Numbered from the stretch's first letter, positions 1-8,630 are shown. The stretch: 64,000 bases of DNA from Microtetraspora glauca (GCA_001570385.1 BBYL01000039.1:35038-99037), one strand, 5' to 3'. Notes: a model not told the origin generated them from the letters alone. Numbers and translations are program-made.

Positions 1-864
1 AGGCCCGCCCCCGAGGGCGTCACAACCGAGGACCTGGAGATCCCGGTCAAGGGCGGCACGATCGGCGCGCGCATCTACCGCTGCGAAGGCGCGGTGGGAA
101 CCCACGTGTTCTTCCACGGAGGCGCCTACTGGCTGGGCAGCGTGGAGCTGTCCGACATCCACAGCCGCTGGCTGGCCAAGCTGTCCGGGGTCGCGATCGT
201 CTCGGTCGACTACCGGCTGGCGCCCGAGCATCCCTACCCGATTCCGATCGACGACTGCGCGGAGGCGACGGCCTGGCTCGCCGCCAACGGCGCGGAGCTG
301 GGCCTCGACCCCTCGTCGCTGTCGGTGGGTGGGGAGAGCGCGGGTGCGAACGCGGCGGCGGTCGTCGCCCTGCGGTGCGCGTCCGGTGACGGGCCCAGAC
401 TGGTCGCCCAGGTGCTCAGCGTGCCATTGACCGACTGGCTCGACGCCGCGATCTACGAGGCGGAGATGGACCCGCGCTGCACCCCCACCGCCGCCGACAT
501 CACGCTGGCTCGTCGCCACCTGTTCGGCGAGGCTCCCCGGCCCGAGCAGATGCTCGCGGCCTCACCGCTGCGCGCGGTGATTCCGGACGGCATGCGCGGC
601 ATCAAAACCATGATCATGACCAATCAGTTCGACCGGCTGCGCGACTCAGGTCAGGCTTACGCCCAACTGCTCCTGCGGGAGGGCGTGGAGGTGACGACCT
701 ATCACGCCCCGGACATCTTCCACGGCGGGACCGGCATGACCGCCCTGTCGGCCTCCGCCTGCCGTTACGAAGCCGTCTACGCGGCCTACGTACGTGAAAC
801 GCACCGGGATCCGCACTGTTACGGCAGCTGTAGATCGTTAGGCGCTGCAATATGGGTCAAGTGA
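1..864 (+). CDS. Alpha/beta hydrolase, HSL/acetyl-esterase type (5' truncated by window edge)
   Basis: The reading frame is open from base 1, so the N-terminus lies outside the window. The protein shows the hormone-sensitive-lipase fold signature: an oxyanion-hole motif HGGAYW just after the visible start, the nucleophile elbow GESAGA about 100 residues in, an Asp in NQFDRLRDSG, and a late catalytic His in DIFHGG. These complete a Ser-Asp-His triad, so it should be an active carboxylesterase or lipase of small acyl esters, cytoplasmic since no signal is visible. The last 20 or so residues look unlike the family and lead straight into IS debris, so the natural C-terminus may have been replaced. 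An internal ATG at 94 is not the start because homology begins before it. Confidence 0.85.
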   Translation, partial: RPAPEGVTTEDLEIPVKGGTIGARIYRCEGAVGTHVFFHGGAYWLGSVELSDIHSRWLAKLSGVAIVSVDYRLAPEHPYPIPIDDCAEATAWLAANGAELGLDPSSLSVGGESAGANAAAVVALRCASGDGPRLVAQVLSVPLTDWLDAAIYEAEMDPRCTPTAADITLARRHLFGEAPRPEQMLAASPLRAVIPDGMRGIKTMIMTNQFDRLRDSGQAYAQLLLREGVEVTTYHAPDIFHGGTGMTALSASACRYEAVYAAYVRETHRDPHCYGSCRSLGAAIWVK

Positions 865-876
865 CAGAGGCAGCTG

Positions 877-1230
877 TTACCTTGTTCCACCGCCGATGGC
901 AGGCGGCTGCCCGAGCTTGATGGCGCCGCCGCCACAGCGACCAGCGCAGGGCATGTTCGGAGTCGACGTCTTGCCGAGGCGTGGAATCACGAACCGGCGG
1001 AGAAGTTTCACCAGCTCACGGCAGCTTGCGAGAACGAACTCACCGGCTTGGGTGCCCATGCTGCCACCGCGTTCCAGGCTGATCGTCACAGCCGGCAGCG
1101 CGTCGGCGATCATGCTCCACCGGTGCCAGGACGTGGTGACCTGTCCCCGGTCCAACCCGGTCAGGCCCTTGGCGGCTTGGAACTCTTCTTCGATCCTGCG
1201 GCTGCCGAAAACTCCATCCGCGCAGCTCAA
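877..1230 (-). mobile_element. C-terminal remnant of an IS701-type transposase
   Basis: The translated fragment carries features of the C-terminal third of actinobacterial IS701-family DDE transposases: AAKGLTGLDRGQV, then TSWHRW, then SCRELVKLLRRFVIPR, then a terminal basic stretch. Frame and order are right but the catalytic DDE domain is missing and residues have drifted, so this is a dead fragment. It abuts another transposase fragment at 1232, which suggests successive insertions and deletions at one spot. Confidence 0.6.
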
Positions 1231-1231
1231 G

Positions 1232-1452
1232 CTATGAGTACTCGTGGAGGACGCCGCCGAGCCGGTCTCGTCGGCGTATGTTCAGGTTGATGATTCGCTC
1301 TGGATCGATGATCGGATCCGGGGCGGTACGCAGCGGGGCCGCTTGGGCCAGGGCTTGATGGGCTCGGTGCTGGTTGTAGAACCGTTCGTACTCGCGCAAG
1401 GCGTACCGTAGGTGGCGTTCGTTCCACAGGAAGTCGATCTCCCGGTCCTCCC
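1232..1452 (-). mobile_element. C-terminal remnant of an integrase-core transposase
   Basis: The reverse-strand frame reads DREIDFLWNERHLRYALR, then an FYN-HRAHQ segment, and ends RRRDRLGGVLHEYS followed by a stop. This is the C-terminal tail of the rve-type integrases common in Streptomyces-like genomes. The fragment joins directly, at about 1450, to the N-terminal part of a WS/DGAT gene, so it marks an insertion/deletion junction. Confidence 0.6.
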
Positions 1453-1676
1453 CAGTACGGATGGTCGAGCCGGAACGGCACCTGGACCAGGCGACGGCGC
1501 AGCGGCGGGGCGGGGTGCACCCGCTTCCTGATCAGGACGATCATGGCTTCCCTGGTGATCGCGCCGTCCGGTGCCGTGGACGGATCGAGAACGGCGAGCC
1601 CCGCGATGTGCGTGTGGTTGGTGGTCGTCTCGAAGTTGAGGAACTGCGCGTCGAGCGCGCTCAGTTGCCGCGCCAT
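1453..1676 (-). pseudogene. N-terminal remnant of a wax ester synthase/diacylglycerol acyltransferase (WS/DGAT)
   Basis: Starting at an ATG (1674-1676), the first 75 or so residues match the WS/DGAT family N-terminus: LSALDAQFLNFETTTNHTHI, GLAVLDPS, and PPLRRRLVQVPFRLDHPYW. The HHxxxDG active-site motif, which lies further on in full-length enzymes (about 450 residues), is absent. The frame runs into integrase sequence after HPYW. The gene is therefore truncated and non-functional. Confidence 0.7.
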
Positions 1677-1787
1677 GCCTGGTCACTGCCCTCGTCGTCC
1701 AGTCTCCGATCAGCTTCCCACCAGTGATGGTGCACCTCGTACGGCATGCCCAAGACAGCGGGGTGCGCTCTGACCGGTGGGGCGCCT

Positions 1788-2222
1788 TCAGAGGATGGTG
1801 ACGACGCCGACCGCGATGCCGCTGAACAGGAGCAGCAGGCCGACGCCGAGGAAGATGCCGGCGAGCAGCGTCCCGCTGTCGGTCAGGTTGTCGATCCGTA
1901 GGCGGGCCGGATCGGCCGGGTCATACATGATCGCGACGTGCTGTCCTTGACGTGCTGACGGGGGGTCGCTGCCGACATCGCTCTCGGCTTGCACCACCTG
2001 GCCGTACACCGTCGTGAAACGCAGGATCGGATAGTAGACGTAGCCTTCGCTGGATTCGCTGCGACGCAACCCGACGACTTGGCCCTGGGCACGCAGGGCG
2101 CGCTTGCGGAAGTTGCGGGCGTTGATGAGCAGTCCGGCCCCTAACAACGTGAAGATCACGCCGTGAAGGCCGAGGACGAGCAGGGCGATACTGGTATCCG
2201 ACACGCGGGGAACGTACAACAT
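1788..2222 (-). CDS. DUF3592-type membrane protein
   Basis: A 144-residue protein with a hydrophobic helix near residues 12-33, a central soluble segment with the DUF3592 pattern (VVGLRRSESSEG, then YYPILRFTT, then YDPADPARLRI) and a C-terminal helix near residues 118-144. The central part is expected to sit outside the membrane between the two helices. Start chosen at the ATG (2220-2222); a GTG six codons later is possible. The same frame stays open for another 375 bases upstream, but that part has no family resemblance. Function of DUF3592 proteins is unknown. Confidence 0.7.
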   Translation of the reverse strand: MLYVPRVSDTSIALLVLGLHGVIFTLLGAGLLINARNFRKRALRAQGQVVGLRRSESSEGYVYYPILRFTTVYGQVVQAESDVGSDPPSARQGQHVAIMYDPADPARLRIDNLTDSGTLLAGIFLGVGLLLLFSGIAVGVVTIL

Positions 2223-2618
2223 CGCGATTGATGCCAGCTTGATCCCTGCTCGACATGAATCGAGATCCTCTGGCGGGCGTGTACCGCCGTGGGAGTACGC
2301 CTCAGCCGGCGGGCTTCTCATCCGGGGTCTTTCGCCCAGGGCCGGGGCCTTCCTCAGTGGCGCAACCGCATCACGATCTCGGCGACTGGCCTTCCCCGCC
2401 GAAGCGGGGCGAAACGTCAGCGCCTGGCCGTACCCGTGCCCGGTCGACGCGCCGCAATGGAGACCTCCGTCGAAACCGGGGGTGAGACTCACCACCGAAG
2501 GCCCGACCCGACGTCTACTGCCTGCCACGATGGAGGCCCTCGCTGGGGCGAGGGTGACCTGCCGCCGCTGCCGCCCGCCCTGCTCCACCTCGATCACCGG
2601 CCAAGTCCAGCCCGGAGC
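2223..2618. other. Intergenic stretch without a recognisable gene
   Basis: Open frames here are compositional. I see no family motif, good ribosome-binding site, long hairpin or repeat. It probably carries the promoter of the DUF3592 gene on the reverse strand. Confidence 0.4.
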
Positions 2619-2818
2619 TCACCCGCCGGTGGCGGGCCAGTAGTCCTCCTTCATCGGCGCGACCCCGCCGGAGGAGGGAGAGAAGTTCTCGCCCATCGGG
2701 GCGACCCCGGTGCCCCTGGGCCAATATCTTCGCCGACGGCTGCCGGGTCGGTGGCCAGGGCGAATCCGGCTGCGGTCAGTAGCCCGATCGCGACCAGTCT
2801 GAGCGTCGTCCTGGTCAT
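2619..2818 (-). pseudogene. Small secreted repeat peptide, split by an apparent single-base frameshift
   Basis: A good start (AGAGGTGA eight bases before ATG at 2816-2818) opens a signal-peptide-like N-terminus, MTRTTLRLVAIGLL, then AALAT-like small residues and AAVGED. Near 2724-2729 the frame is lost. One base added there restores a frame reading YWPRGTGVAPMGENFSP, SSGG, VAPMKEDYWPATGG and a stop at 2619-2621. The restored peptide contains three related units of the form VAPM-x-E-(D/N)-(Y/F)-x-P followed by GG. The clean repeat after the shift argues for a recent frameshift or an assembly error and against random sequence. No family recognised. Confidence 0.5.
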
Positions 2819-3212
2819 GCCGTCACCTCTCATCGCTCCGATAACGCGATCTCCCGCCGCGGCCGGGGATGGCCGCATGTGGCCACCCTGCCTAGTTGGC
2901 CTATCGATTGGTTCAAACAGAACCGCGATGCCGTCCGCGCGGCCGTCACCTTGCCGTTCCACAACGGCGGCACACGGACACCGAGCGGGGCGGGTAGTCA
3001 GGACATCCGGCGAGCGCGGCATGGACAGCGTCGATAACCCGGATGCGGTGAGCTGCGGTGGTGCTCAGTCGGGAGGAGAGGCGGCGATAAAGGGACGCTG
3101 GAACGCGGTGGAACGGGTTGGAACGCCTTCCAGGTGAGTGCCGCCGTCCGTCCGGACGGCATCCGGCCATTCACAAAGGGACGCCGGGCACTCGAAACGG
3201 AAGGTGAATCAG

Positions 3213-3722
3213 ATGAACAGACGCGTTCTGGCCACCGCGCTCCTGGCGGCCACGATGATGGCCTTCGGCGGTGCCGCACAGGCCGCCACCACAGCCAAGG
3301 CCACCGGCAAGCTGGGCAAGGACCCCGGGCCGTTGACCCAGTCCCGGTGCGACGCCATGGCGTACTCGATCGACCTGCTCAACCAGTGGGCGCAGGGCAC
3401 CAAGGATCCCGCCGCGGCCAAGCGCTTCCTGACCTCGGCGGACACCGTTCGCACTGTGGGCGAGTGGCGGGGGTGCAAGATCACCACGACCGGCAGCGGG
3501 GCCAGCGCGCGTACTGTCGCCACCGCCACGGGCAGGTCGAACTTCCCAGGCATGAAACCGGCCACTCAGGCTGAGTGCAATGGCTTCGCCGCCGTGCTCG
3601 ACTCGATGGAGGAAGGGGCGAACGCGGTCAAGGAAGACTTCGGAAAGAAGGCGATCTCGTCCGCGCAGTTCGTCGTCGCATCCACCGGCGAAGCCAAGGG
3701 GTGCACGTTCCAGTCCGCTTGA
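3213..3722 (+). CDS. Secreted protein of unknown function with four cysteines
   Basis: The ATG at 3213 has GAAGGTGA just upstream. The 169-residue product begins with a clear Sec signal (basic MNRR, hydrophobic core LATALLAATMMAF, cleavage near AQA). The mature part has four cysteines (in SRCDAM, RGCKI, AECNG, KGCTF), likely forming two disulfides, and no catalytic motif I recognise. Reading further upstream in the same frame gives implausible residues before the signal peptide. It is convergent with the TPR protein gene downstream, sharing the terminator between them. Confidence 0.75.
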   Translation: MNRRVLATALLAATMMAFGGAAQAATTAKATGKLGKDPGPLTQSRCDAMAYSIDLLNQWAQGTKDPAAAKRFLTSADTVRTVGEWRGCKITTTGSGASARTVATATGRSNFPGMKPATQAECNGFAAVLDSMEEGANAVKEDFGKKAISSAQFVVASTGEAKGCTFQSA

Positions 3723-3727
3723 CGGGT

Positions 3728-3751
3728 GACGGCGGCCGACCGGCCGCCGTC
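3728..3751. terminator. Bidirectional hairpin terminator between convergent genes
   Basis: GACGGCGGCCG and its exact complement CGGCCGCCGTC are separated by two bases, an 11-bp perfect stem. It lies directly after the secreted protein stop and overlaps the stop of the reverse-strand gene ending at 3750. There is no T-tract, as is common for actinobacterial terminators. Confidence 0.65.
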
Positions 3752-5735
3752 AGGGACAGTAACAGCAGCGGGCGCCGGTCCGTACGGTGGCACGAAGCTC
3801 GTCGCCGATGACTGGGTCCGCCTCGCTGATCCGGTCGAGGGCTCGCCGGATCGCCTTTCCGACGGAGACCCGAGCCCGCTCATGGTCGCTGCTGAAGCCG
3901 CGCGCCCGGCCCCCCAGTCCGGTCGCCCGGCCCAGTTCGGTGATCAGCCAATCCTGCTCGGCGCGTAACGCGGAGGCGCGTTCGCTCCCGCCGATCCGGC
4001 CGAGCTCGTCGAGTTCATCGAGTTCGGCTGCCAGCCGTACCAACCGCTCCCGGTACGCCTGCCTGGCCGTGCTGTCCAGCAGCGGGTGGGCCGGGGTGAC
4101 ATCCCCGGCGGTCGGCACCTTCATGCCCGCGGCCAGGTCGATGGCGGGGACCTCGTGTCCGGGGTTGGCGAGCAGCACCGCCAGGTGCCGCATGCCGACA
4201 CAGTGGCCGACCAGCACGGCCCGCGTGCCCATCTCGACCCGCCATCGCCCGCCCCGGCGCTGGATCACCACCTGGGCCGCCTCGCCGGAAACGCCGGAAC
4301 CGGCGGAACCGCCCGCGTGGATCACCGAACGCCGCCCCGCCTCGGAAGGCAGCGCCACGCCGAGCTCCGCCGCATCACGCACGGCGATGGCGTGTTCCTC
4401 CCGGGCCGCCTCGTCCCGAGGCCCGTCACGCAGCCGCAGTGCCTGGCCCAGACGCCATCGGGACAGGGTCACCGCCGGCCAGTGCCCCAGCGCCGTGTTG
4501 TCGCGGATGGCCGCGCCCAGATGCGCCACCGCGTTCCCGGCGTCGCCGCAGGTCAGCGAGGCCACCCCGAGCGTATGGTGTACCGAACCGAAGCAGGCGG
4601 CCCCGAGGCTGACCATGACCGGTAGGCGTGCGAAGGGGCGGAGCAGCGCGTACGCCTGTGCCGAGATCTCCGCGTCGCCGACCAGGTGGGCGGCCTCCAC
4701 GGCCCCGTACATCGCCACCAGCCAGCTACTCGACCTGGACAGGCCCGCCAGGCCGGGGCCGCGCAATCTGGCCAGCGCGCCCTCCGCCTGACGGCGATCT
4801 CCCGCCGAGGCCGCGGCCACCGCCAGCGCGGCGAAGCCGGAGTTGTCCACGGCGCTGAGCTTGGGCGAGTTCACCAGCTCAGACAGCATCGGAAGCAGTT
4901 CGGCGACACGGCCCTGGTACCAGCGGATCGCGACCAACTGCCCGGCGTGCCACACCGCCCCGTCGACGTCGCCGGCCGTCGTGCCTCGCTCGGCACAGGC
5001 GGCCGCCCGGGCCTCGGCCTGCGCGAACCCGCCGCCCCGGATGGCGAGCATCACCTCGATCGCGTCGGCCACGAACCCGGCGGCCAGATGGTCTCGATCT
5101 GCCAGCAGGCCGCGAAGTTCCGCCAGGCCGCGACCGGCGTGCGGATCCGCGTCCAGGAACAGATCGACGGTCCGCCACAGCAACCCCATCAGCAGATCGC
5201 CGCGGCGAGCCGTCCTGGACGCGGTGGCGATCAGCTCCTGGGCGAGTTCGAGCCGCAGCGCTCCGTCTCCGGGGCCGAGCACACAGTGATGAGCCAAGCT
5301 CAGGGCCTCCGCCAGGGCGACGGCGTCACCCCGGCTCCTCGCCTCCTCGACCACGGCGAGGACCGCGGCATGCCCGCCGGTACGGTAGTCCTCCTCAGCG
5401 GCCAGCCGTGCCCGCAACCGGAGCGCGAGCACCGAACGCGGATCGATGCTCGACAGAGCGTGGCGCTGCCGTACCCGGACCGCCGCCGTGTCGGCGGCCG
5501 TCCGATGCTCGTGCACCCACAGCCCGCCGAGCCCGAGCGCGGCACGCGCCATCGCGGGTCCGTCATCGCACCGCTCGGCTTCCCGGTAGGCCGAGTCGAA
5601 GCAGCGCCGGGCGGTGCGCAGGTCGCCCTCGCCGTACAGTGCGCGTTCCCCCGCCAGGAGCGACGATCCGATGCCGTGCTCCGATGGGATCGGGCTCCCC
5701 GTCAGACTCCGCACCCTGTTCCGGGCTCCTTTCAT
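3750..5735 (-). CDS. TPR-rich protein resembling the C-terminal half of AfsR/LuxR-type regulators
   Basis: The 661-residue product is almost entirely helical with tetratricopeptide-like repeats (ALYGEGDLRTARRCFDSAY near residue 35 and several later A/L-rich pairs). The last 150 residues match the conserved tail seen on many actinobacterial ATPase/TPR regulators: LAVLLANPGHEVPAIDLAA, ARQAYRERLVRLAAELDE, RATGLGGRARGF, and VGKAIRRALDRI. No P-loop NTPase or DNA-binding domain precedes it, so it is either a stand-alone signalling scaffold or a derived fragment. The start at ATG 5733-5735 was chosen because upstream residues in the same frame are duplicated permease sequence read antisense and other debris. 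Confidence 0.65.
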   Translation of the reverse strand: MKGARNRVRSLTGSPIPSEHGIGSSLLAGERALYGEGDLRTARRCFDSAYREAERCDDGPAMARAALGLGGLWVHEHRTAADTAAVRVRQRHALSSIDPRSVLALRLRARLAAEEDYRTGGHAAVLAVVEEARSRGDAVALAEALSLAHHCVLGPGDGALRLELAQELIATASRTARRGDLLMGLLWRTVDLFLDADPHAGRGLAELRGLLADRDHLAAGFVADAIEVMLAIRGGGFAQAEARAAACAERGTTAGDVDGAVWHAGQLVAIRWYQGRVAELLPMLSELVNSPKLSAVDNSGFAALAVAAASAGDRRQAEGALARLRGPGLAGLSRSSSWLVAMYGAVEAAHLVGDAEISAQAYALLRPFARLPVMVSLGAACFGSVHHTLGVASLTCGDAGNAVAHLGAAIRDNTALGHWPAVTLSRWRLGQALRLRDGPRDEAAREEHAIAVRDAAELGVALPSEAGRRSVIHAGGSAGSGVSGEAAQVVIQRRGGRWRVEMGTRAVLVGHCVGMRHLAVLLANPGHEVPAIDLAAGMKVPTAGDVTPAHPLLDSTARQAYRERLVRLAAELDELDELGRIGGSERASALRAEQDWLITELGRATGLGGRARGFSSDHERARVSVGKAIRRALDRISEADPVIGDELRATVRTGARCCYCP

Positions 5736-6064
5736 GATCGGGCCCCGTGTCCGCCGTCGCGACCGTAGGCAGCGTTGCTTGCAGGACCCTTGACTACGGC
5801 TTACGTCGCCGCTGGACAGCGTGAAGCCGTCCCTACCGGCCAACGCGTCCCGATCAGGCGTTTGAGCTGACCCCACAGGCACACGTCGAGGTCGCTTCCA
5901 GGTCCTCAGCCAGAAGAAGGTGTGGCGGGCCCCGACCGTGTAGCGGTGCAGCCGCGCCCGTACCGGGCCTTCAGTGTTCGGGGCGATCGTCAGCCCGGCC
6001 GAGCGGGCGATGTGTTCGGCAACCTGGGGAACAGTCAGAAGATCATTGCGGATGTGCTCGGCGA
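5736..6064. other. Gene-free stretch upstream of the TPR gene
   Basis: Frames are open on the reverse strand but no family is recognisable. It should contain the TPR gene promoter. From about 6065 the sequence becomes a decayed copy of the region at 62.7 kb. Confidence 0.35.
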
Positions 6065-6287
6065 CTACCTCAACAGCTTCGTCGTGGGGCTCCACTGTGG
6101 GCGACCTTTTCTGCAGCGCGCTGACCGGTTGCGCCTTCGCCAAGGGCCGTTTCTCCGGCAAGTCGGAATCCACACCGGGATCGCTCTCGCGACGGCGACG
6201 CCGGCCGTTCTTCCCGTCGTGATCATCTACCTGGTAGTGCAACGGCAGATCATCCGGGGAATCGCCATGTCCGGCATGAGGAGATAG
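6065..6287 (+). pseudogene. Decayed duplicate of the ABC permease gene at 62450-63364
   Basis: From CTACCTCAACAGCTTCGTCG onward this matches the intact MalG-like permease gene (from about 62746) at high identity, up to the codons for KGRF-GKS. It then jumps across roughly 360 deleted bases to the codons for GIHTGVALATAT and continues to the C-terminus IIRGIAMSGM and a stop. Small indels break the frame. The upstream part of the permease is absent. It is therefore an internally deleted, non-functional paralogous copy. Confidence 0.8.
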
Positions 6288-6398
6288 CCGACAGGCCGGG
6301 CCTGTTCGCGTCGCTGAGGACGGTGTCCTGCGGATGGGCTGCGCAAAGCGATTGCAGGCCGGTCGGGGAAACGTGGACAGATCGACATGCAGCCCCCA

Positions 6399-6442
6399 AA
6401 GTCATATGACATCTTACGATATTGTAAGACGTCATATGCTGC
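6399..6442. promoter_or_regulatory. Pair of GntR-type palindromic operators (duplicated copy)
   Basis: AAGTCATATGACATCTT at 6399-6415 fits the 17-bp consensus AAGWCGT-N3-ACGWCTT. A second, half-degenerate site starts at 6426 (AAGACGTCATATG). The two together form a longer inverted repeat: CATATGACATCTTAC (6403-6417), a six-base spacer, and GTAAGACGTCATATG (6424-6438), with one mismatch between arms. The equivalent intact sequence lies at 63454-63497 in front of the secreted protease. Its survival in decayed DNA shows the operator predates the duplication. Confidence 0.6.
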
Positions 6443-6517
6443 CGTGATCCGAGCGGATCGACGATGTTCCAGGGCGTCTGTCGTCGGCGTTCCCCTATCC
6501 ACCAAGGAGCGGCCCCC

Positions 6518-6735
6518 TTGAAACGCGTCCTGGCCGTCGGCGGTGCCGAGGTCGGCCTCCCGGCCACCGCCGCGGTCACCTCCCCGCCAACGCCACAGGC
6601 GACGTCGCCAGCACCTCCGCGCCAGCACCCCCCTCGCCGACACCAACATGGCCGCCCGCCAGGTAGCCGCCTTCTGGTACGGCGAGAACAAGTTCTCTGT
6701 CAAGTCCTGCACGTTGACGATGGAGATGATCTTGT
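6518..6735 (+). pseudogene. Decayed duplicate of the 5' end of the secreted protease gene at 63584
   Basis: ACCAAGGAGC followed by a TTG start and codons for KRVLAVGG parallels the intact gene (AAGGAGC, GTG, KRILAAGG). The signal-peptide region, the ANTN/DTN-AARQVA segment and the FWYGE segment are recognisable up to about 6692, but indels shift the frame after about 25 codons. It is a dead copy of the signal peptide and propeptide start. Confidence 0.75.
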
Positions 6736-7151
6736 CGGGTCTGCAGCTTGGAAGGGAGAAGGTTCGATGGCGCGTCGTGCGCCCTCAACTCAAGAGGCTG
6801 TTGTTTGTGATCAGGCCTTTGAAGCGCTCCGGCTTCGATGGAGCACAGCATCCTCGCGTTCTCCGACGCCGGAACACGCGGGTAACGAGCGCGGGACCGC
6901 TACCCGGTTCGTGGAAGACCACGACGCGGTCACCCGGACTCACCTTGGCGTTGCGATGCCACATCCTCTGCGAGAGGGCCGCGGTCACCGCCGTCGCGTC
7001 GAGCACCCTGACCTGGTGACGCCTGCTGCTCGCATGGGACGGGGCTGGCCCTGCAGTAGGCATAACGGACGTGCGCCGGGCGCATGAGGCGCAGCAGGCG
7101 TTCATCCAGATGGATCACCAGTTCGGCGCGGATCTTCTCCTCCCTGACGGA
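6736..7151. other. Unassigned stretch with unidentified reverse-strand remnants
   Basis: Reverse-strand segments such as EEKIRAELVIHLDERLL and, in another frame, VSPGDRVVVFHEPGSGPALV look protein-like but are short and in different frames. I cannot assign a family. It probably represents the frameshifted end of a gene lost downstream of the methyltransferase. Confidence 0.3.
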
Positions 7152-7949
7152 TCAACCCGGCGGGCGGCGGGCGAGGAGCATTCGGAACTCGGCGTCATCC
7201 ACCAGCGGACCGCTGCGGGCGAACTCCTCCAGCAGGCTCGTGGCAGCGGCCTCGAACTCCTCCAGGCGCTCTCCGAACAGGTGCTGAGCGGCGAACGACG
7301 TCGAATACAGGTAGCCGATCACCTGTTCGGGCGTCCAGACGCGCTGCACCGGGATATGGACGTCCTGGATCTGGGAGAAGGACGAGTCGGCCAGTACCTC
7401 GCTGTACGGGCGGTCGTGATGGGCGAAGGTCTGGTTGCCGGCACGGCGCTGCGGGCCGAGGAAGCGCTGGATGAGTTCGGAAAGTGTGTCGGTCCAGGTC
7501 GTGTGTGCGGTCAACAGGCTGCCGTCGCCCATGATGGCGACCACCCCGCTCGGCGCTACGCAGCTGTCGAGGGATTTCAGCAGCGCGGGCTGGTTCATCC
7601 AGTGGAAGGCTCGGCAGATGGTCACCAGGTCGGCGCGCCAGGTGGGGTAGGGCGGGGTGAAGTTTTCGGCTCGCTGATGGTGCAGGCGTAGCGTGGTGGC
7701 CTCTCCCAGCAGGGGCCTGAGGACCATGTCGGCCTGGGTGACCATGTCTGGGTCCGGTTCGACGGCGTCGATCTCGGTGAAAAAGCTGTGCAGGGCGGCG
7801 GGCACCTGACCGGTTCCAGTGCCGAGATCCAGCAGGGTCCGCACTGGGCCCTGGCGGCCTGCCTCGGCGATCACAAGTGAGACGGCGGCGTCCGGGATTC
7901 CGGGCCGGTAATTGCGATAATAGCGGGCAGCGCCGGTGAACTTACTCAT
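7152..7949 (-). CDS. Class I SAM-dependent methyltransferase
   Basis: The 265-residue protein starts MSKFTGAARYYRNYRPG and has the Rossmann methyltransferase motif I LLDLGTGTGQVPAAL near residue 40, an acidic motif II (EIDAVEPDPDM), and a motif IV-like ADLVTICRAFHWM near residue 105. This arrangement fits the UbiE/Methyltransf_11 group. The substrate cannot be told. It ends ARRPPG before debris, and its start lies downstream of two small reverse-strand genes without overlap. Confidence 0.85.
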   Translation of the reverse strand: MSKFTGAARYYRNYRPGIPDAAVSLVIAEAGRQGPVRTLLDLGTGTGQVPAALHSFFTEIDAVEPDPDMVTQADMVLRPLLGEATTLRLHHQRAENFTPPYPTWRADLVTICRAFHWMNQPALLKSLDSCVAPSGVVAIMGDGSLLTAHTTWTDTLSELIQRFLGPQRRAGNQTFAHHDRPYSEVLADSSFSQIQDVHIPVQRVWTPEQVIGYLYSTSFAAQHLFGERLEEFEAAATSLLEEFARSGPLVDDAEFRMLLARRPPG

Positions 7950-8028
7950 GCAGGGCTCCTGATCTCATATGGTGGCGACGATTCGCCGGCGGGTTTCAGC
8001 AGGTCACGCACGCAGGCGACTGTGGCCC

Positions 8029-8340
8029 TCACGTCGGCGGTGCCCAGATCGGCGTGGGCCGCGCGCAGTGGTTGCTGGGTGGTTGGTGATCGCGAGGGAA
8101 GGAGTCTGCGGGGATCTGCGGCTCCCGGCGTACCCGGGTGATGGCGTCCTCGTCCAGCAGCACCGCCAACGTGTGCAGGCGACGCTGGATCACCCGCCGG
8201 GCCTGTTCCGCAGGCAGCGGAGAAAGCCCGGCCGGCCCGGCGGTGAGCGACGCACCGCTTGGGGCGCCGAGCGCGTGGCCGATGTCCATGGTGATGAGCA
8301 GCACCGTGACGTCGTCGAAGGTGAGGATGCACACCCTCAC
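8029..8340 (-). CDS. Small hypothetical protein, coupled to the upstream 61-residue gene
   Basis: A 103-residue product beginning MRVCILTFDDVTVLLITMD. Its GTG start (8338-8340) overlaps the stop of the preceding gene as GTGA, so translation is probably coupled. The middle contains AEQARRVIQRRLHTLAVLLDED and RVRREPQIPA, the type of sequence seen in small accessory actinobacterial proteins. I do not recognise a family or active site. The Pro-rich tail may be frameshifted. Confidence 0.45.
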   Translation of the reverse strand: MRVCILTFDDVTVLLITMDIGHALGAPSGASLTAGPAGLSPLPAEQARRVIQRRLHTLAVLLDEDAITRVRREPQIPADSFPRDHQPPSNHCARPTPIWAPPT

Positions 8341-8522
8341 TTTTGCCCGTCTGGTCCGCTGTGCAGAGCCACGGCACCGGAAAGGAAGGTGTCATGGCCG
8401 ACCAGCCGCGCCGAGCACACCAGGTGCAGACACTGGGGTAACAGTCGCTGAGCTGCCGCCTCTTCGGTCTGCCGGGCCTGCTCTTCGGCTGGCTTGTTGA
8501 TCCATGCGATGGTCGGAAGCAC
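8337..8522 (-). CDS. Small hypothetical protein
   Basis: A 61-residue product from a GTG start at 8520-8522, with a Glu/Gln-rich helix (KPAEEQARQTEEAAAQRLL) followed by a short conserved-looking CLHLVCSARLVGHDTFLSG. Its stop overlaps the next gene start. The pair resembles two-gene accessory cassettes, but function is unknown. Confidence 0.4.
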   Translation of the reverse strand: MLPTIAWINKPAEEQARQTEEAAAQRLLPQCLHLVCSARLVGHDTFLSGAVALHSGPDGQK

Positions 8523-8618
8523 ACGGACTCACTCGCATGACCAGCTCACACTAGGTTCCATAGTCGACTTTCAACTCGCCCTGGCGGAAGGGGCACTGCC
8601 GTGGGGGAAATCGGCGGT

Positions 8619-8624
8619 TAGTCT
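8619..8624 (+). promoter_or_regulatory. -10 element of a probable leaderless promoter
   Basis: TAGTCT matches the actinobacterial TANNNT -10 pattern and ends six bases before the GTG start of the epimerase, which lacks a Shine-Dalgarno sequence. Transcription would begin at or near the start codon. Confidence 0.45.
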
Positions 8625-8630
8625 CGGCAG

